The notes: generated by a model not told the origin, from the letters alone. DNA of 64,000 nt from Branchiostoma floridae (GCF_000003815.2 NC_049982.1:19398496-19462495), one strand, 5' to 3'. Positions 1 through 10,586 are shown, counted from the stretch's first letter. Numbers and translations: made by a program.

Positions 1-434
1 ATGCCGTTTGCCAGCAGTTCGTCTATGACGTTATTGTAGTAGTTGACTCCGTCTGGGTTGACGCCCCCTGCCCGAGTACCGTCAGGGAAGATCCGCGGCC
101 ATGACAGAGACAAACGGTAATCCTGCAGGCCCATGTTCTTCATGAGCTGCACGTCTTCTCGGTACTTGTTGTAGCTGTCACAGGCCACGTCTCCAGTGTC
201 CCCACGGTCTACCTTACCAGGTGTGTGGGAGAACCTGTCCCAGATGGACTCACCTTTGCCGCTGGCGTTCCAGGCGCCCTCGATCTGGTAAGCGGCGGTG
301 GCAGTGCTGAAGCTGAACCCGTCTGGGAAACGGCCTGGAAGGAAGCTGTCTCTCGTCGCGTCGTAAGCGCCATAGTCGTACACGGCACAACACGCTGTGC
401 TTAACAGCACGGAGAAGGTCAACAGGGGGAGCAT
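1..434 (-). CDS. GH1-A: GH1 beta-glucosidase-like gene, first exon only (runs off left edge)
   Basis: This is the first coding exon of a fifth GH1 gene. It reads from an ATG at 434 down to base 1 and continues outside the window (144 codons plus 2 bases seen). A hydrophobic leader (MLPLLTFSVLLSTACCA) is followed by the family start AVYDYGAYD, then [14 protein letters not shown] (glycone-pocket Gln), [26 protein letters not shown] and [13 protein letters not shown]. These blocks match GH1-B to GH1-E. The catalytic Glu motifs lie beyond the edge. Where the paralogs have FIWSTAT or FFWSTAT, this copy has FSFSTAT, so an otherwise conserved Trp is Phe. A homolog of LPH- or myrosinase-like secreted GH1 enzymes is expected. 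Whether the remainder is intact cannot be judged here. Confidence 0.88.
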   Translation of the reverse strand, partial: MLPLLTFSVLLSTACCAVYDYGAYDATRDSFLPGRFPDGFSFSTATAAYQIEGAWNASGKGESIWDRFSHTPGKVDRGDTGDVACDSYNKYREDVQLMKNMGLQDYRLSLSWPRIFPDGTRAGGVNPDGVNYYNNVIDELLANG

Positions 435-1188
435 GGTGAGATCTCACGGGTCGGAGCAGCGGATAAGCGCGCTAGTGCCCTTCTGACAGCAGCTTAATGT
501 TCACAATGCAGCTGTGGCGGTTAGATTTGAAAAGCACTAAGCACACTGACCTTTAATCTACAATTATTAGTTAACGATTGATAATTGTTACGAACCCTTT
601 GTAACCCAACTAGGGAAGGTCATGCTAGCCTCCCTTCTCGGCCTTCCACAGAATCTGACGATTTTTGTTTAGGGCCAAAATAGGAGTGCTGATTCATGAC
701 TTTCAACGTGTCGCGGCCAGGTTGTTATGCCGGGAAGGTTCTTATTATGCCAAACATTCGTGAACCTGGATGCGATATGTTAAAAATTGTGAATCAGCAC
801 TAACCCCTAGACCCCCCCCCCCCAAAAAAAAAAAAAAAAATTAAAAAAATAAATAAAAAAACGCCAGCGCCCGAAGACCGGGAAGAAGTCCAGGCCATAC
901 TTTTGGCATTTTTAAAATCGCTTACTATGCACAGTTCTGCCACATTCCTTATTCGTGCTATATCATTATACCCAAGCTATGTTAAGTTAACCATGTAACA
1001 TACATGGTTCGGACATATGCCACGTTTTTCAGTCTTTTACCATTGCAACCAATTTTGAATCAAACCTAAAAAAAATCAAAACCAATCTTTTGCAGCTATG
1101 AAAACTAGACAAAGCAAGAAAGATTATAGACAAAAAATAAACACAGCTAAAAATTTAAAGGCACGGGTGAGCATTGTGTTGAAAAATG
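435..1188. other. Spacer between GH1-A start and GH1-B 3' end
   Basis: No gene is seen here. The spacer contains the 5' flank of GH1-A, a foldback repeat (685-801), and a poly-C run joined to an A-rich run at about 813-861 that looks like simple sequence. The AT-rich remainder (about 880-1188) shows no exon with plausible splice sites. The cleavage region of GH1-B lies at its right end. Confidence 0.6.
685..801. repeat. Foldback (MITE-like) hairpin element upstream of GH1-A
   Basis: The termini are exact inverted repeats, AGTGCTGATTCA at 685-696 and TGAATCAGCACT at 790-801. The inversion continues imperfectly inward: the left arm reads TTCAACGTGTCGC...CCAGGTT and the reverse-complemented right arm TTTAACATATCGC...CCAGGTT. 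The whole element can fold as one hairpin. It sits about 250 bp upstream of the GH1-A start codon, so it may lie in that promoter. It has no coding capacity. Confidence 0.6.
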
Positions 1189-1194
1189 TTTATT
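1189..1194 (-). promoter_or_regulatory. Poly(A) signal AATAAA of GH1-B
   Basis: TTTATT on the plus strand (AATAAA in the gene's orientation) lies 86-91 bases past the GH1-B stop. The flanking sequence is shared with the signal at 4626-4631 downstream of GH1-C, as expected for duplicated 3' UTRs. It marks GH1-B as a separate transcription unit rather than one repeat of a multidomain protein. Confidence 0.65.
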
Positions 1195-1279
1195 CCACGC
1201 ATACCTTCAGTATGATAAAGTACTTTCACCAAGGACATTGTATGATGTAATTGAATTTACCAATGAGGCTAAGACACTT

Positions 1280-3806
1280 CTACATGTTGTACATGTTGTA
1301 CATGTTGTCAGAAAGTTGTACATCGCGGTGACTAGGTAGCAGAGAGCTAAGAGCCCGACGTTGGCTCGGGTTGCTGCCGCCCGGCCCTCCCCGACACTCC
1401 TCCCACCTGCTCCGCACCATCGCGGTGACCTCTGCTCCCTCGGGGAAGCCGTTATTGGCGATGACGTCCTTGTAGAATCCGGCGGACTGCTTGGGTGTTC
1501 TGGGCCGGTTCGGGTCGGTGAAGTTAACGCAGTGCAGCCCGAACCGCTCCGTGTAGCCCTCGGCCCACTCGAAGTTGTCCATCAGGGACCAGGCGGTGTA
1601 GGCCCGAACCTTCACTCCGTCCAGGTCGATAGCTGCGATTATTGGGTGATAGACAGCAAAATCAATGGTACAAGTACCGAGATGCCAATAGATTCGTAAT
1701 AAGATAAACTTGTCTATAATTCCTGATAGAAATATAGCACCTCAGGCTCTCACCTTTCAGAACCTCGTTGATGTACCCCATGTAGAAACAGAGGCGGCCA
1801 GTCTCCTCCAAGATGGGCGGATCCGCCTCTTCTTCAGACCAGCCGTTCTCGGTGATGTAGATGTCAGGATCGTTGTAGTGTTGCTGTAAAAGAGTGGTTG
1901 TACTTTGTGATGCTTACTGATACCTGCTGGCGCTATGTAAGGTTGAGTTTTCTCCAACATTTAAATCGGTACACAAATAAAAAGAATACGAGAATTATGA
2001 AATATTGGGAAAAGATGGACTGAAGCGCCTAGAACTTCCCTCCATGGAAAGTCATGATAGCGTACCTTGATGTAGTGGAGCAGCCTGCGGATCCCCCACG
2101 GCACGGAGTAGAGCCAACTGGAAGCCGCCTGGGGCCACTCGGGCGCCACGGTGGACTTCAAGTCCTGGTCGGTCCAGAAAACAGGGTACTGAGGAAGAGA
2201 TCAATGACTTTATATTAAGAAAGAAACCCGTTTGCATCCTGACCAAAATACTTTGGCGCCATCTCTGAGGTCAAATCACCATGTCTCTTGAAAGACCCAT
2301 GAGCTTTAACAAGTATCTAGGACTATGACAATAACTTACCTGACCGGTTAATACCTTGTCTTTCACGATCCCAGATGAATAATGGTTCAGCCCGAAGAAG
2401 TCGTAGGTACCGCTGATGTTGGCAATCTCGGCTGGGGTGAACTTTGGCAGACGGGACTCCTGGAAACCCTGCGCCAGACTCTTCCGCAAGATCTGTTACG
2501 TAAGATGTGCAACTGTTAGACCAGAACAGCAAAGGTATTTCATGATTACACCTGTATGTGTACAAAAAGAACTTAGATAGAAACATTGGGAGTATGTATA
2601 CTCACGATATCCTTCATGGCAGGAGGATAGTCGCCTTCTGAAGTGTAGATCGGGTGAGCGAACCAGCCCATCTGGAACTGGAGGCTGCGGTCGGCAGCGA
2701 CGACATCAGCCGGGAGGTCCGGGTCGAACGGCTCGGTCCAGCCGGAGCTGAGCGTGATGCTGACTTGTCCTCCCTGGTCCCGGCGAAAGTTCTGGTCGTA
2801 GCTGTGCCACGCTCTGGCATGGGCCTTGGGAGAATCAGCGCAAACGTTTCGTAAAAACAATTATTCAGCATCGCTACATACATTGACATGACATGAGTTT
2901 GTCGAAAGAACAAGACGCCAAGATACTTAGTTGTTCGGCCTCCCTTACTTCAATCAAGGTAAATGCAACTGTAACTCGCCTCATGTACAGTGTACCACAC
3001 AATTTAAAGGCGTTACTGTTAACCATCGCCCAAACCTCCTCCCCTACTTTATGGGTGGGTTGAATCTTATGTAGGTATGGCCGTAAACATACCTTCAACA
3101 GAGTGTGTCCGCAGAGATAAGTAGAGTTTCCTGAGTCTTGTATGCCGGGAGCGTGGAATCCCAAACCATACCCAACCACGCACACCGCCCAGGGCTCGTT
3201 AAACGTGATCCAGTACCTCACTCTGTCCCCGAAAGTCTGGAACACGAAATCCGCGTAGTCGTTGAAGTGATCTACAAGCGTCTCGTTCACCCATCCTCCG
3301 TACCTGTCCTGTAGGGCCTGCGGGAGGTCCCAGTGGTAAAGTGTCACCATCGGGGTGATGCCGTTTGCGAGCAGTTCGTCTATGACGTTATTGTAGTAGT
3401 CGACTCCAGCTTGATTAACACCGCCCGCTACAGTACCGTCCGGAAAGATTCTCGGCCATGACAGAGAGAAGCGGTAGTACTTCAGACCCATGGCCTTCAT
3501 GAGCTGCACGTCTTCTCGGTACTTGTTGTAGCTGTCACAGGCCACGTCTCCAGTGTCCCCACGGTCTACCTTACCAGGTGTGTGGGAGAACCTGTCCCAG
3601 ATGGACTCACCTTTGCCGTCCACGTTCCATGCGCCCTCGATCTGGTAGGACGCCGTGGCCGTGCTCCAGATGAAGTCGTCAGGAAACGTACCTGGTCTAA
3701 AGTTGTCTCTGGTTGAGTCGTACGCGCCATAGTCGTACACGGCACCACAAACCATCCCTTGTATAAGGGTCGTTGCGAACAGAGCCAGTATGATAGTTAC
3801 CATCAT
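1280..3806 (-). CDS. GH1-B: secreted GH1 beta-glucosidase-like enzyme, chimeric and lacking the C-terminal anchor
   Basis: There are six coding exons (minus strand): 3093-3806, 2606-2824, 2340-2492, 2066-2188, 1754-1883 and 1280-1632. All introns are GT-AG, phases 0,0,0,0,1, and the frame stays open for 563 residues. It predicts a retaining beta-glycosidase: signal peptide about 1-21, acid/base Glu204 in TFNEP, nucleophile Glu415 in ITENG, and SLMDNFEW in the last exon. Most of exon 1 is nearly identical to GH1-E, while exons 2-6 and their introns match GH1-C. In the last exon an 8-bp deletion after GGP (near 1382, relative to GH1-C 4791-4798) shifts the frame. The hydrophobic tail is replaced by a polar 30-odd residue extension ending NMYNMYNM. 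The catalytic domain appears intact, so a soluble secreted enzyme is likely. Substrate unknown. Confidence 0.9.
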
Positions 3807-4625
3807 GTCTCCGCTCTATAATTGACTGTTAGAAATGGTATTGACTGCAGAGCCTACGTTGATCTAGCTCGTGTCTGCGTCAAAGATTAGGCCATAAACC
3901 GTGTCTGGTTACTCAGCGCCCCGTCACAAAAAAATGGCCAACTAAATCAGCACAATGTTTTGCCTACGAACAATTTTTGCTTTAACTCTCCGATGTCGTC
4001 AGGTTGAAACTAGGCTTTGGTATAAAGGAATCGATGGTATCTAAAACTATGTGGCGTTCGTATTCCCTGACAGCGTTATGCTCATTCAACGCTGAGAAAA
4101 TCATAACCTTATGAACGATCCCGTTAAGGTCAAAGTGACAAGAGGAGAGTTCATCCTGATGTTGTTAATCATTACCCATGTTCTTTGTTACCAGTTTGCT
4201 ACAAGTAGTTATTGGGTCTGGTACTTGACTGAATTATACCATCAATTATTGGTTAGGTAGCCTTCTTCTCAACTGTACAATGATCACGGTAAGGTATCAC
4301 GATAAGTATGACATTAAATGTTTCATCGCTGACTATGCTTTTCGAGTTGGAGATGCCGCCATACTTCCCAATCAATTATTTGCATACGTTCCTTTCTACC
4401 ACCACAATGTGTACACCACAGCACATGATAACAATCAAGTTTTCAAAAAGCCGTTAACAGTTGCCATCCCGCTATTGCAATCAAAATTGAACAGAATAAG
4501 TTCAAAGTTCTTAAACCAATATTGATCTCCAGTGGAATCTAGATAAAGCTATGGAAATTGCAAATCAGAAAAAAAAACAAAGAAGGACATCCAAACGCAA
4601 GGTAAGTATCGTGTTGAAATAATGC
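3807..4625. other. Spacer between GH1-B start and GH1-C 3' end
   Basis: No gene is seen here. The left part is the 5' flank of GH1-B, including a block (3903-3920) shared with the GH1-C 5' flank. The ORF of about 80 codons near 4280-4525 has no homology I recognise and no splice context, so I treat it as chance. Confidence 0.55.
3903..3920 (-). promoter_or_regulatory. 5'-flank block shared by GH1-B and GH1-C
   Basis: The block TCTGGTTRCTCAGCGCCC occurs about 100 bp upstream of the GH1-B ATG and again at 7451-7468, about 118 bp upstream of the GH1-C ATG, with one difference. In GH1-C the end of the block forms an exact hairpin, CAGCGCCC at 7461-7468 and GGGCGCTG at 7475-7482. It may be a promoter element or only retained homology from the duplication; the function is inferred from position alone. 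Confidence 0.35.
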
Positions 4626-4631
4626 TTTATT
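4626..4631 (-). promoter_or_regulatory. Poly(A) signal AATAAA of GH1-C
   Basis: TTTATT on the plus strand lies about 80 bases downstream of the GH1-C stop codon (4709-4711). The surrounding sequence, with TTTATTCCACGC, is shared with the GH1-B signal. Confidence 0.65.
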
Positions 4632-4708
4632 CCACGCGAAATTTCTAACCTAGAACGTCCAGAAAAAATGCAAAAACAATAAACACATGGCACTAGATAC
4701 AGACATTT

Positions 4709-7333
4709 CTACATGTTTAGAAAGTTGTGCATCGCGGTGACTAGGAAGCAGAGAGCTAAGAGCCCGACGTTGGCGCGGGTTGCTGCCGCCCAGCCCGCCG
4801 GCCCTCCCCGACACTCCTCCCACCTACTCCGCACCATCGTAGTTACCTCTGCTCCCTCGGGGAAGCCGTTATTGGCGATGACGTCCTTGTAGAATCCGGC
4901 GGACTGCTTGGGTGTCCTGGGCCGGTTCGGGTCGGTGAAGTTCACGGAGTGCAGCCCGAACCGCTCCGTGTAGCCCTCGGCCCACTCGAAGTTGTCCATC
5001 AGGGACCAGGCGGTGTAGGCCCGAACCTTCACTCCGTCCAGGTCGATAGCTGCGATTATTGGGTGACAGACAGCAAAATCAATGATACAAGTACAGGGAT
5101 GCCAATAGATTCGTAATAAGAAAAACTTGTCTATAATTCCCGATAGAAATATAGTACCTCTCACCTTTCAGAACCTCGTTGATGTACCCCATGTAGAAAC
5201 AGAGGCGGCCCGTGTCCTCCAAGATGGGCGGATCCGCCTCTTCTTCAGACCAGCCGTTCTCGGTGATGTAGATGTCGGGATCATTGTAGTTTTGCTGTAG
5301 AAGAGTGGTTGCACTTTGTGATGCTTACTGATACCTGACGCTATGGAAGATTAAATTTTCTCCAACTTTTAAATCGATATACAAATAAAAAGAATACGGG
5401 AATTATGAAATATTGGGAAAATATGGACTGAAGCGCCTAGAATTTCCCTCCGTACGAGGGATCGCTGTCGTTGTTTATATCCGGAGTATTGGGCGGTTGG
5501 TGCCTACCAGATTGGATTAAAAATTGATATTTAGATTTAATAGCAGATCAAATTACTGATTAAAATGTAAATCAATATTTTGCCAAACACCTGCTTTTTG
5601 CCTACCACTGCGTCACCGTGACATCATCGCGATCGCTCGTATGGAAAGTCATGATAGCGTACCTTGATGTAGTGGAGCAGCCTGCGGATCCCCCACGGCA
5701 CGGAGTAGAGCCAACTGGAAGCCGCCTGGGGCCACTCGGGCGCCACGGTGGACTCCAAGTCCTGGTCGGTCCAGAAATTAGGGTCCTGAGGAAGGGGATA
5801 AACGACTTTTTTTAAAAGAATGTAACCCGTTTGCATCCTAACCGAGATACTTTGACTACGTCTCTGATGTGTCGCCAAATCATGACCCATGAGCTTTAAC
5901 AAGTATCTAGGACTATGACAATGACTGACCTGTCCGGTTGAGACCTTATCCTTCACTATCCCTGATGAATAATGGTTCAGCCCGAAGAAGTCGTAGGTAC
6001 CCCTGATATAGGCGATCTCGGCTGGGGTGAACTGTGGCAGACGGGACTCCTGGAAACCCTGCGCCAGACTCTTCTGCAATATCTATTACGTAACGTGTGC
6101 AACTGTTAGAACAGCAGAAGTATTTCGAGATTACACCTGTATGTGTACAAAAAGAACTTAGATAGAAACATTGGGAGTATGTAAACTCACGATATCCTTC
6201 ATGGCAGGAGGATAGTCGCCTTCTGAAGTGTAGATCGGGTGAGCGAACCAGCCCATCTGGAACTGAAGGTCGCGGTCGGCAGCGACGACATCAGCCGGGA
6301 GGTCCGGGTCGAACGGCTCGGTCCAGCCGCAGCTGAGCGTGATGCTGACTTGTCCTCCCTGGTCCCGGCGGAAGTTCTGGTCGTAGCTGTGCCACGCACT
6401 GGCGTGAGACTGAAGAAAGCCAGCGTTTAATTGTTGCATGTAACTTGAAAGGTTGATGGACGCCAATGTACGTTTGCATTCCCCATTCCACCCACCTTCC
6501 CATAACTTTCTAGTTTAGCATTAGCAGCAGTGATAGGCAAAAATTATCAGTAAAGATCAAACACTGACCCCGCCCCTCGCCTTATTCAGACGCTCTCACT
6601 TAATTTCTGTCTTGGGTCGTACCTTTATGATAGTGTGTCCACAGAGGTAGGTGGAGTTCCCTGAGTCCTGTATGCCGGGGGCGTGGCCTCCCGACCCGTA
6701 GCCAGCAGTGCACACCACCCAGGGCTCGTTAAACGTGATCCAATACCTCACTCTGTTCCCGAAAGTCTGGAACGCGAAGGTGGCGTAGTCTTTGAAGTGT
6801 TCTACGAGCTCCTCGCTGACCCACCCTCCGTACCTGTCCTGTAGGGCCTGCGGGAGGTCCCAGTGGTAAAGTGTCACCATCGGGGTGATGCCGTTTGCGA
6901 TGAGCTCATTTATGACGTTATTGTAGAAGTCGACTCCAGCTTGGTTGATACCCCCTGCAAGAGTACCGTCAGGAAATATGCGGGTCCAGGAAAGAGAGAA
7001 GCGGTAGAATTTTAGGCCCAGGTCCGCCATGAGCTGCACGTCTTCTCGGTACTTATTGTAGCTGTCACAGGCCACGTCTCCGGTATCTTCTCGCTGCACA
7101 TTACCAGGTGTGTGGGAGAACCTGTCCCAGATGGACTCACCCTTGCCGCTGACGTTCCATGCGCCCTCGATCTGGTAAGCAGCGGTGGCTGTGCTCCAGA
7201 AGAAATCGTCGGGAAACTGTCCTGGCATAAATGCGTCCCTAGTTGGGTCGTACGCACCGTAGTCGTACACGGCACCGCAAACTGGTCCCGTCAGAAAAGA
7301 CGCGACAAGTAGAGCCAGCATGGTAACCGACAT
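4709..7333 (-). CDS. GH1-C: GH1 beta-glucosidase-like enzyme with hydrophobic C-terminal tail
   Basis: There are six coding exons: 6623-7333, 6191-6409, 5930-6082, 5663-5785, 5165-5294 and 4709-5049. All introns are GT-AG and the product has 558 residues. I chose the ATG at 7333 because it opens directly into a leader ([16 protein letters not shown]) and gives the same exon 1 length as GH1-D and GH1-E. The track allows 18 more residues upstream but they are not signal-like. Seen: Gln54 in [11 protein letters not shown], His157-Trp158 in LYHWDLP, acid/base Glu203 (TFNEP), nucleophile Glu414 (ITENG), and SLMDNFEW. The end runs from [13 protein letters not shown] into a hydrophobic stretch [11 protein letters not shown] and stops six residues later. 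That suggests a GPI signal or minimal type I anchor (inference). Intron 4 carries a 185-bp MITE absent from GH1-B. Expected role: extracellular or lumenal hydrolysis of beta-glycosides. Confidence 0.92.
5455..5639. mobile_element. Short MITE inserted in GH1-C intron 4
   Basis: The element runs from CGAGGGATCGC to GCGATCGCTCG. These ends are inverted repeats with one mismatch in 11, and TA flanks both sides (5453-5454 and 5640-5641). The corresponding intron of the close paralog GH1-B (1884-2065) is otherwise alignable but lacks these bases, so the empty site is visible in the same window. TA duplication suggests mobilisation by a Tc1/mariner-type transposase. It has no coding capacity. Confidence 0.75.
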
Positions 7334-7856
7334 CCTGTCCCCTCTCAATGCTGCTAAGAGCTGAAATGACCATGTTGACAGCGGCAAGGTTAAACTAACA
7401 GTAACGCTCAGTATTGTTTTAAGGTGTCACAGGTGGTGTAATGATTTACTTCTGGTTGCTCAGCGCCCATCTCAGGGCGCTGTTTGCGTAAAATAAATGA
7501 TATCTTTTCGCGAATATCTTTTGTTGTAATATAAAATCTCGACAAGTCAGTGCTAAGGCTTGTCTGCCATTTAAGACGTTGGAGGTGTTTCACAGACATA
7601 CCTTTATAACATTCCCAGGGCCATATTATTACTTTATGGACGTTCCCTGTAAAGGTTATACATGTAGGAACAGGGGTCAGTTTTACCTAGATTCTGTTAA
7701 TGATTATTCAAGTCGTCTGTTTGTTCACACAAAAAGCTTGTAACAAGTGGTTGTTCTGTGCTCCAGAGAGACCGTTAGTAAATGTACCCGGTCTGAATAC
7801 ATGCAAACACACCACGGTGAAGTTTGAATTGATTTCTTTCTGTTAAGTTGATTCAC
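7334..7856. other. 5' flank of GH1-C up to the composite repeat
   Basis: No gene is seen here. It contains the shared block and hairpin at 7451-7482 discussed under GH1-B. I see no clear TATA box at the usual distance. Confidence 0.5.
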
Positions 7857-7900
7857 TAAGGGACTGTACGATATTTATCAGGGGGGGAGGGCTGGTGCGT

Positions 7901-7993
7901 TAGGGGGGGAGGGCCATGTTAATTTTTTTTGAGGTGGGGGGAGGGCCATGTTAATTTTTTTTTGATAGGGGGGAGGGCCATGTTAATTTTTTT
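7901..7993 (+). repeat. G-rich minisatellite inside the composite element
   Basis: About three copies of a unit of roughly 33-35 bp, GGGGGGAGGGCCATGTTAAT followed by a T-run. Diverged copies in the same orientation recur at about 11963-12060 near the other end. The G-runs could form quadruplexes. Confidence 0.7.
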
Positions 7994-8049
7994 GAAAGAA
8001 TTGTTTATACTCTTTTTGTTTTGATATCTTGACATGGCCCTAAAACTGA

Positions 8050-8374
8050 TAAAACTAGGGGGCCCAAACTTACGTAATTTTTTCCTGAGCACAAGAGCTA
8101 TCTAATGCTTAAAAATCTTGACCATAGCATGTTCAGAACACCGAGATAGCAAAACCGGAAGTTGCACTGCAGTACCAAGGCCACACACCAGGGGGCCCAA
8201 AATTGACCTTGACCTTCGTCTTCCCAACCCCTACCTACATACCAAATATCATCGTAGTCCATCAAGAGGTTCTCAAGTTATGATGACCACAAATATGCGG
8301 ACACACAGACACACACACAAACACACACACAGACACACTCAAAACTATACCTCCATTTTTTCATGGAGGTAATA
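8050..8374 (+). repeat. Hairpin-ended repeat, copy 1 (3' part)
   Basis: Nearly identical to 9330-9661. It ends with an ACACAC microsatellite followed by TACCTCCATTTTTTCATGGA, an inverted repeat (ACCTCCAT against ATGGAGGT), then AATAA. The near-identity implies a recent local duplication about 1.28 kb away. It is non-coding. Confidence 0.75.
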
Positions 8375-8737
8375 AGCCTTCTGAATAGCCTAAAATGCAA
8401 GAGCTTCCGGGGGGCTTTGCCCCCCTAGGCCCCCCAAAGTGGCGCTGCCCTGGACCAGTGTTCCCGCCAGGCATACGTCATTCCGTCTACAGACTTATTT
8501 TTTTCTGGTAAGACGCAATCGGCTCGGCTGAGTTTCCCAAAATATTTAAGTTACAAAAGCGGTGCACGGTAAATACGTGAAGAATCCAAAACTATACACT
8601 TTATTTTTTATTTAAAACATTTCTTTTGTTTCAAAAATTGGCAGGATTTTTCCATGGGCTGACGAACTCACTGGCTAGAGCCCTGTTTGGAAGCATCAAA
8701 ACCCCAAAATTTTCATATAGACATGACTGGACAAAAC

Positions 8738-9664
8738 ATAAATTATGCAAATAAGTTCCTCATTACCATATTTGGTATCTGCTTATAGTCCACCTATCAT
8801 AATTAACATGTGTTACATTTAATGAAGTCCAGTTATTGAAGACAATGGAATTATACAATTTCCTCATTAATTATGCAAATTAAGTCCTCATTTGCATAAC
8901 ATGTATATCGTTATGAACATCTTTGCCTAAGGTACCCGCATGCCTAGTATGATGCCAATCCATCAATCCTTTCTGCAGTTATCCTCTTTAGAATGTCTTG
9001 ACAAAGACGCCCCTGCAGTTCCGCAATTAAATGTTAGGGGGCTGAAACCTGCCCCACTTTGTCATGACACTGCAAGCTATCTACCAGCCAAATGTCAAGA
9101 CCATATCACATCCAGGACAAGAGATACATTGAAAAAACTGCCATGATATAATATCCTCATTAATTATGCAAATGTACTCCTATTTTGCATAATTAGTATT
9201 TAATCTTGTACAAAATTGTCTAAGGTACCTACATACCAAAAATGATGAAAATCCGTTGTTCCCTTCTTGAGTTATCCTCGTCAGAAGTTTTTGACAAAAA
9301 TGCCCCTGCTATTCCCAAACTAGACGCTAGGGGGCCCAAACTTACGTATTTTTTTCCTGAGCACAAGAGCTATCTAATACTTAAAAATCTTGACCATAGC
9401 ATGTTCAGAACACCGAGATAGCAAAACCGGAAGTTGCACTGCAGTACCAAGGCCACACACCAGGGGGCCCAAAATTGACCTTGACCTTCGTCTTCCCAAC
9501 CCCTACCTACATACCAAATATCATCGTAGTCCATCAAGAGGTTCTCAATTTATGATGACCACAAATATGCGGACACACAGACACACACACAAACACACAC
9601 ACACACAAACACACACACAGACACACTCAAAACTATACCTCCATTTTTTCATGGAGGTAATAAT
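8738..9664 (+). repeat. Hairpin-ended repeat, copy 2 (left arm of 0.9-kb inverted repeat)
   Basis: It begins ATAAATTATGCAAATAAG and ends in the ACACAC tract plus the CCTCCAT...ATGGAGG hairpin. Internally it is built of diverged subunits, each with TTATGCAAAT-type AT-rich blocks, a CTAAGGTACC block and a GACAAAAATGCCCCTGC block. The inverted copy is at 10587-11497. Confidence 0.75.
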
Positions 9665-10039
9665 ACCCGGGCCAGATCACGGACTGCTGATTCCCCGAGC
9701 TTATAGTTATAACGTATTTTTGGGGAGAGGGCGGACGTCGATTACTGAAAAACGGGAGTAAACAAGAGTTCGTAGACCTCATATCTCCATGAAATAGTCT
9801 GATTATGTAAATGGCTTCCACATTTGCATAATCTATGCTAAGTAATGTACACCTGTAAGTAACCTACGCTGGTTACAATGTTGGTTGTCTAAGCATTTAC
9901 CACATCGATAAATTATGGCACTTTTGCATTAATTATGCAAATTAATGACTTATTTGCATATTGGGTATCTGATAATGTTCCACCTGCCCCAAACTACATA
10001 TATTGCACGTATCTGAGTTCTGTAAAAGAAACACTGCAA

Positions 10040-10472
10040 ATACAGATTTTCCTCATTAAATATGCAAATTAAGTGCCAGTTTGCATAATTTGCATTTCAT
10101 GATGTACATCTCTGTCTAAGCTACCTACATACCAAATATCATGTAAATTTGTCATTCCCTTCTTCAGTTATCGTCCTTAGAAGATTTTGACAAAAATGCC
10201 CCTGCAGTTCCAGAGCAACCTGCTAGGGGAACCAAATATACACCAGATATCCCTTATGTCACAAGCTATCTGCCATCCAAAAAGCAAGACCATAGCACAT
10301 CCAGTTCAAAAGATCCAAAAAATGAATTTCTGCTGCAGTACCAAGGTCACATACCAGGGGGCCCAAAATTGACCTTGACCTTTGTCTTCCCAACACCTAC
10401 CCACAAACCAAATATCATCGTAATCCGTCCAGAGGTTCTTGAGTTATGCTCACTACAAAATCCGGACACACA

Positions 10473-10509
<37 letters not shown>

Positions 10510-10558
10510 ACACACAGACACACTCAAAACTATATCTCCATTTTTCATGGAGATAAAA
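10040..10558 (+). repeat. Hairpin-ended repeat, copy 3 (diverged, between the arms)
   Basis: This is a more diverged direct copy of the 3' half of the same family: CTACCTACATACCAAATATC, GACAAAAATGCCCCTGCAG, GACCTTGACCTTTGTCTTCC, an AC microsatellite at about 10459-10531, and a terminal hairpin CTCCATTTTTCATGGAG. It lies in the spacer of the large inverted repeat. Confidence 0.65.
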
Positions 10559-10586
10559 AGGCAACCGGCATCCAATCTCAAGGGCA

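Noticed and set aside
1361-1699. Plus-strand ORF over the GH1-B last exon, and like shadows at 7112, 14163, 16844, 17363 and 20744
   Set aside because: Antisense shadows of GC-rich GH1 exons. They share no features with known proteins and the minus-strand frame carries the catalytic motifs.
9390-9761. 123-codon ORF, and similar ones at 8118-8372, 10369-10690 and 10453-10845
   Set aside because: They translate the AC/GT microsatellite and repeat body (runs of HTHT or VCVC). The same repeat gives ORFs in both orientations.
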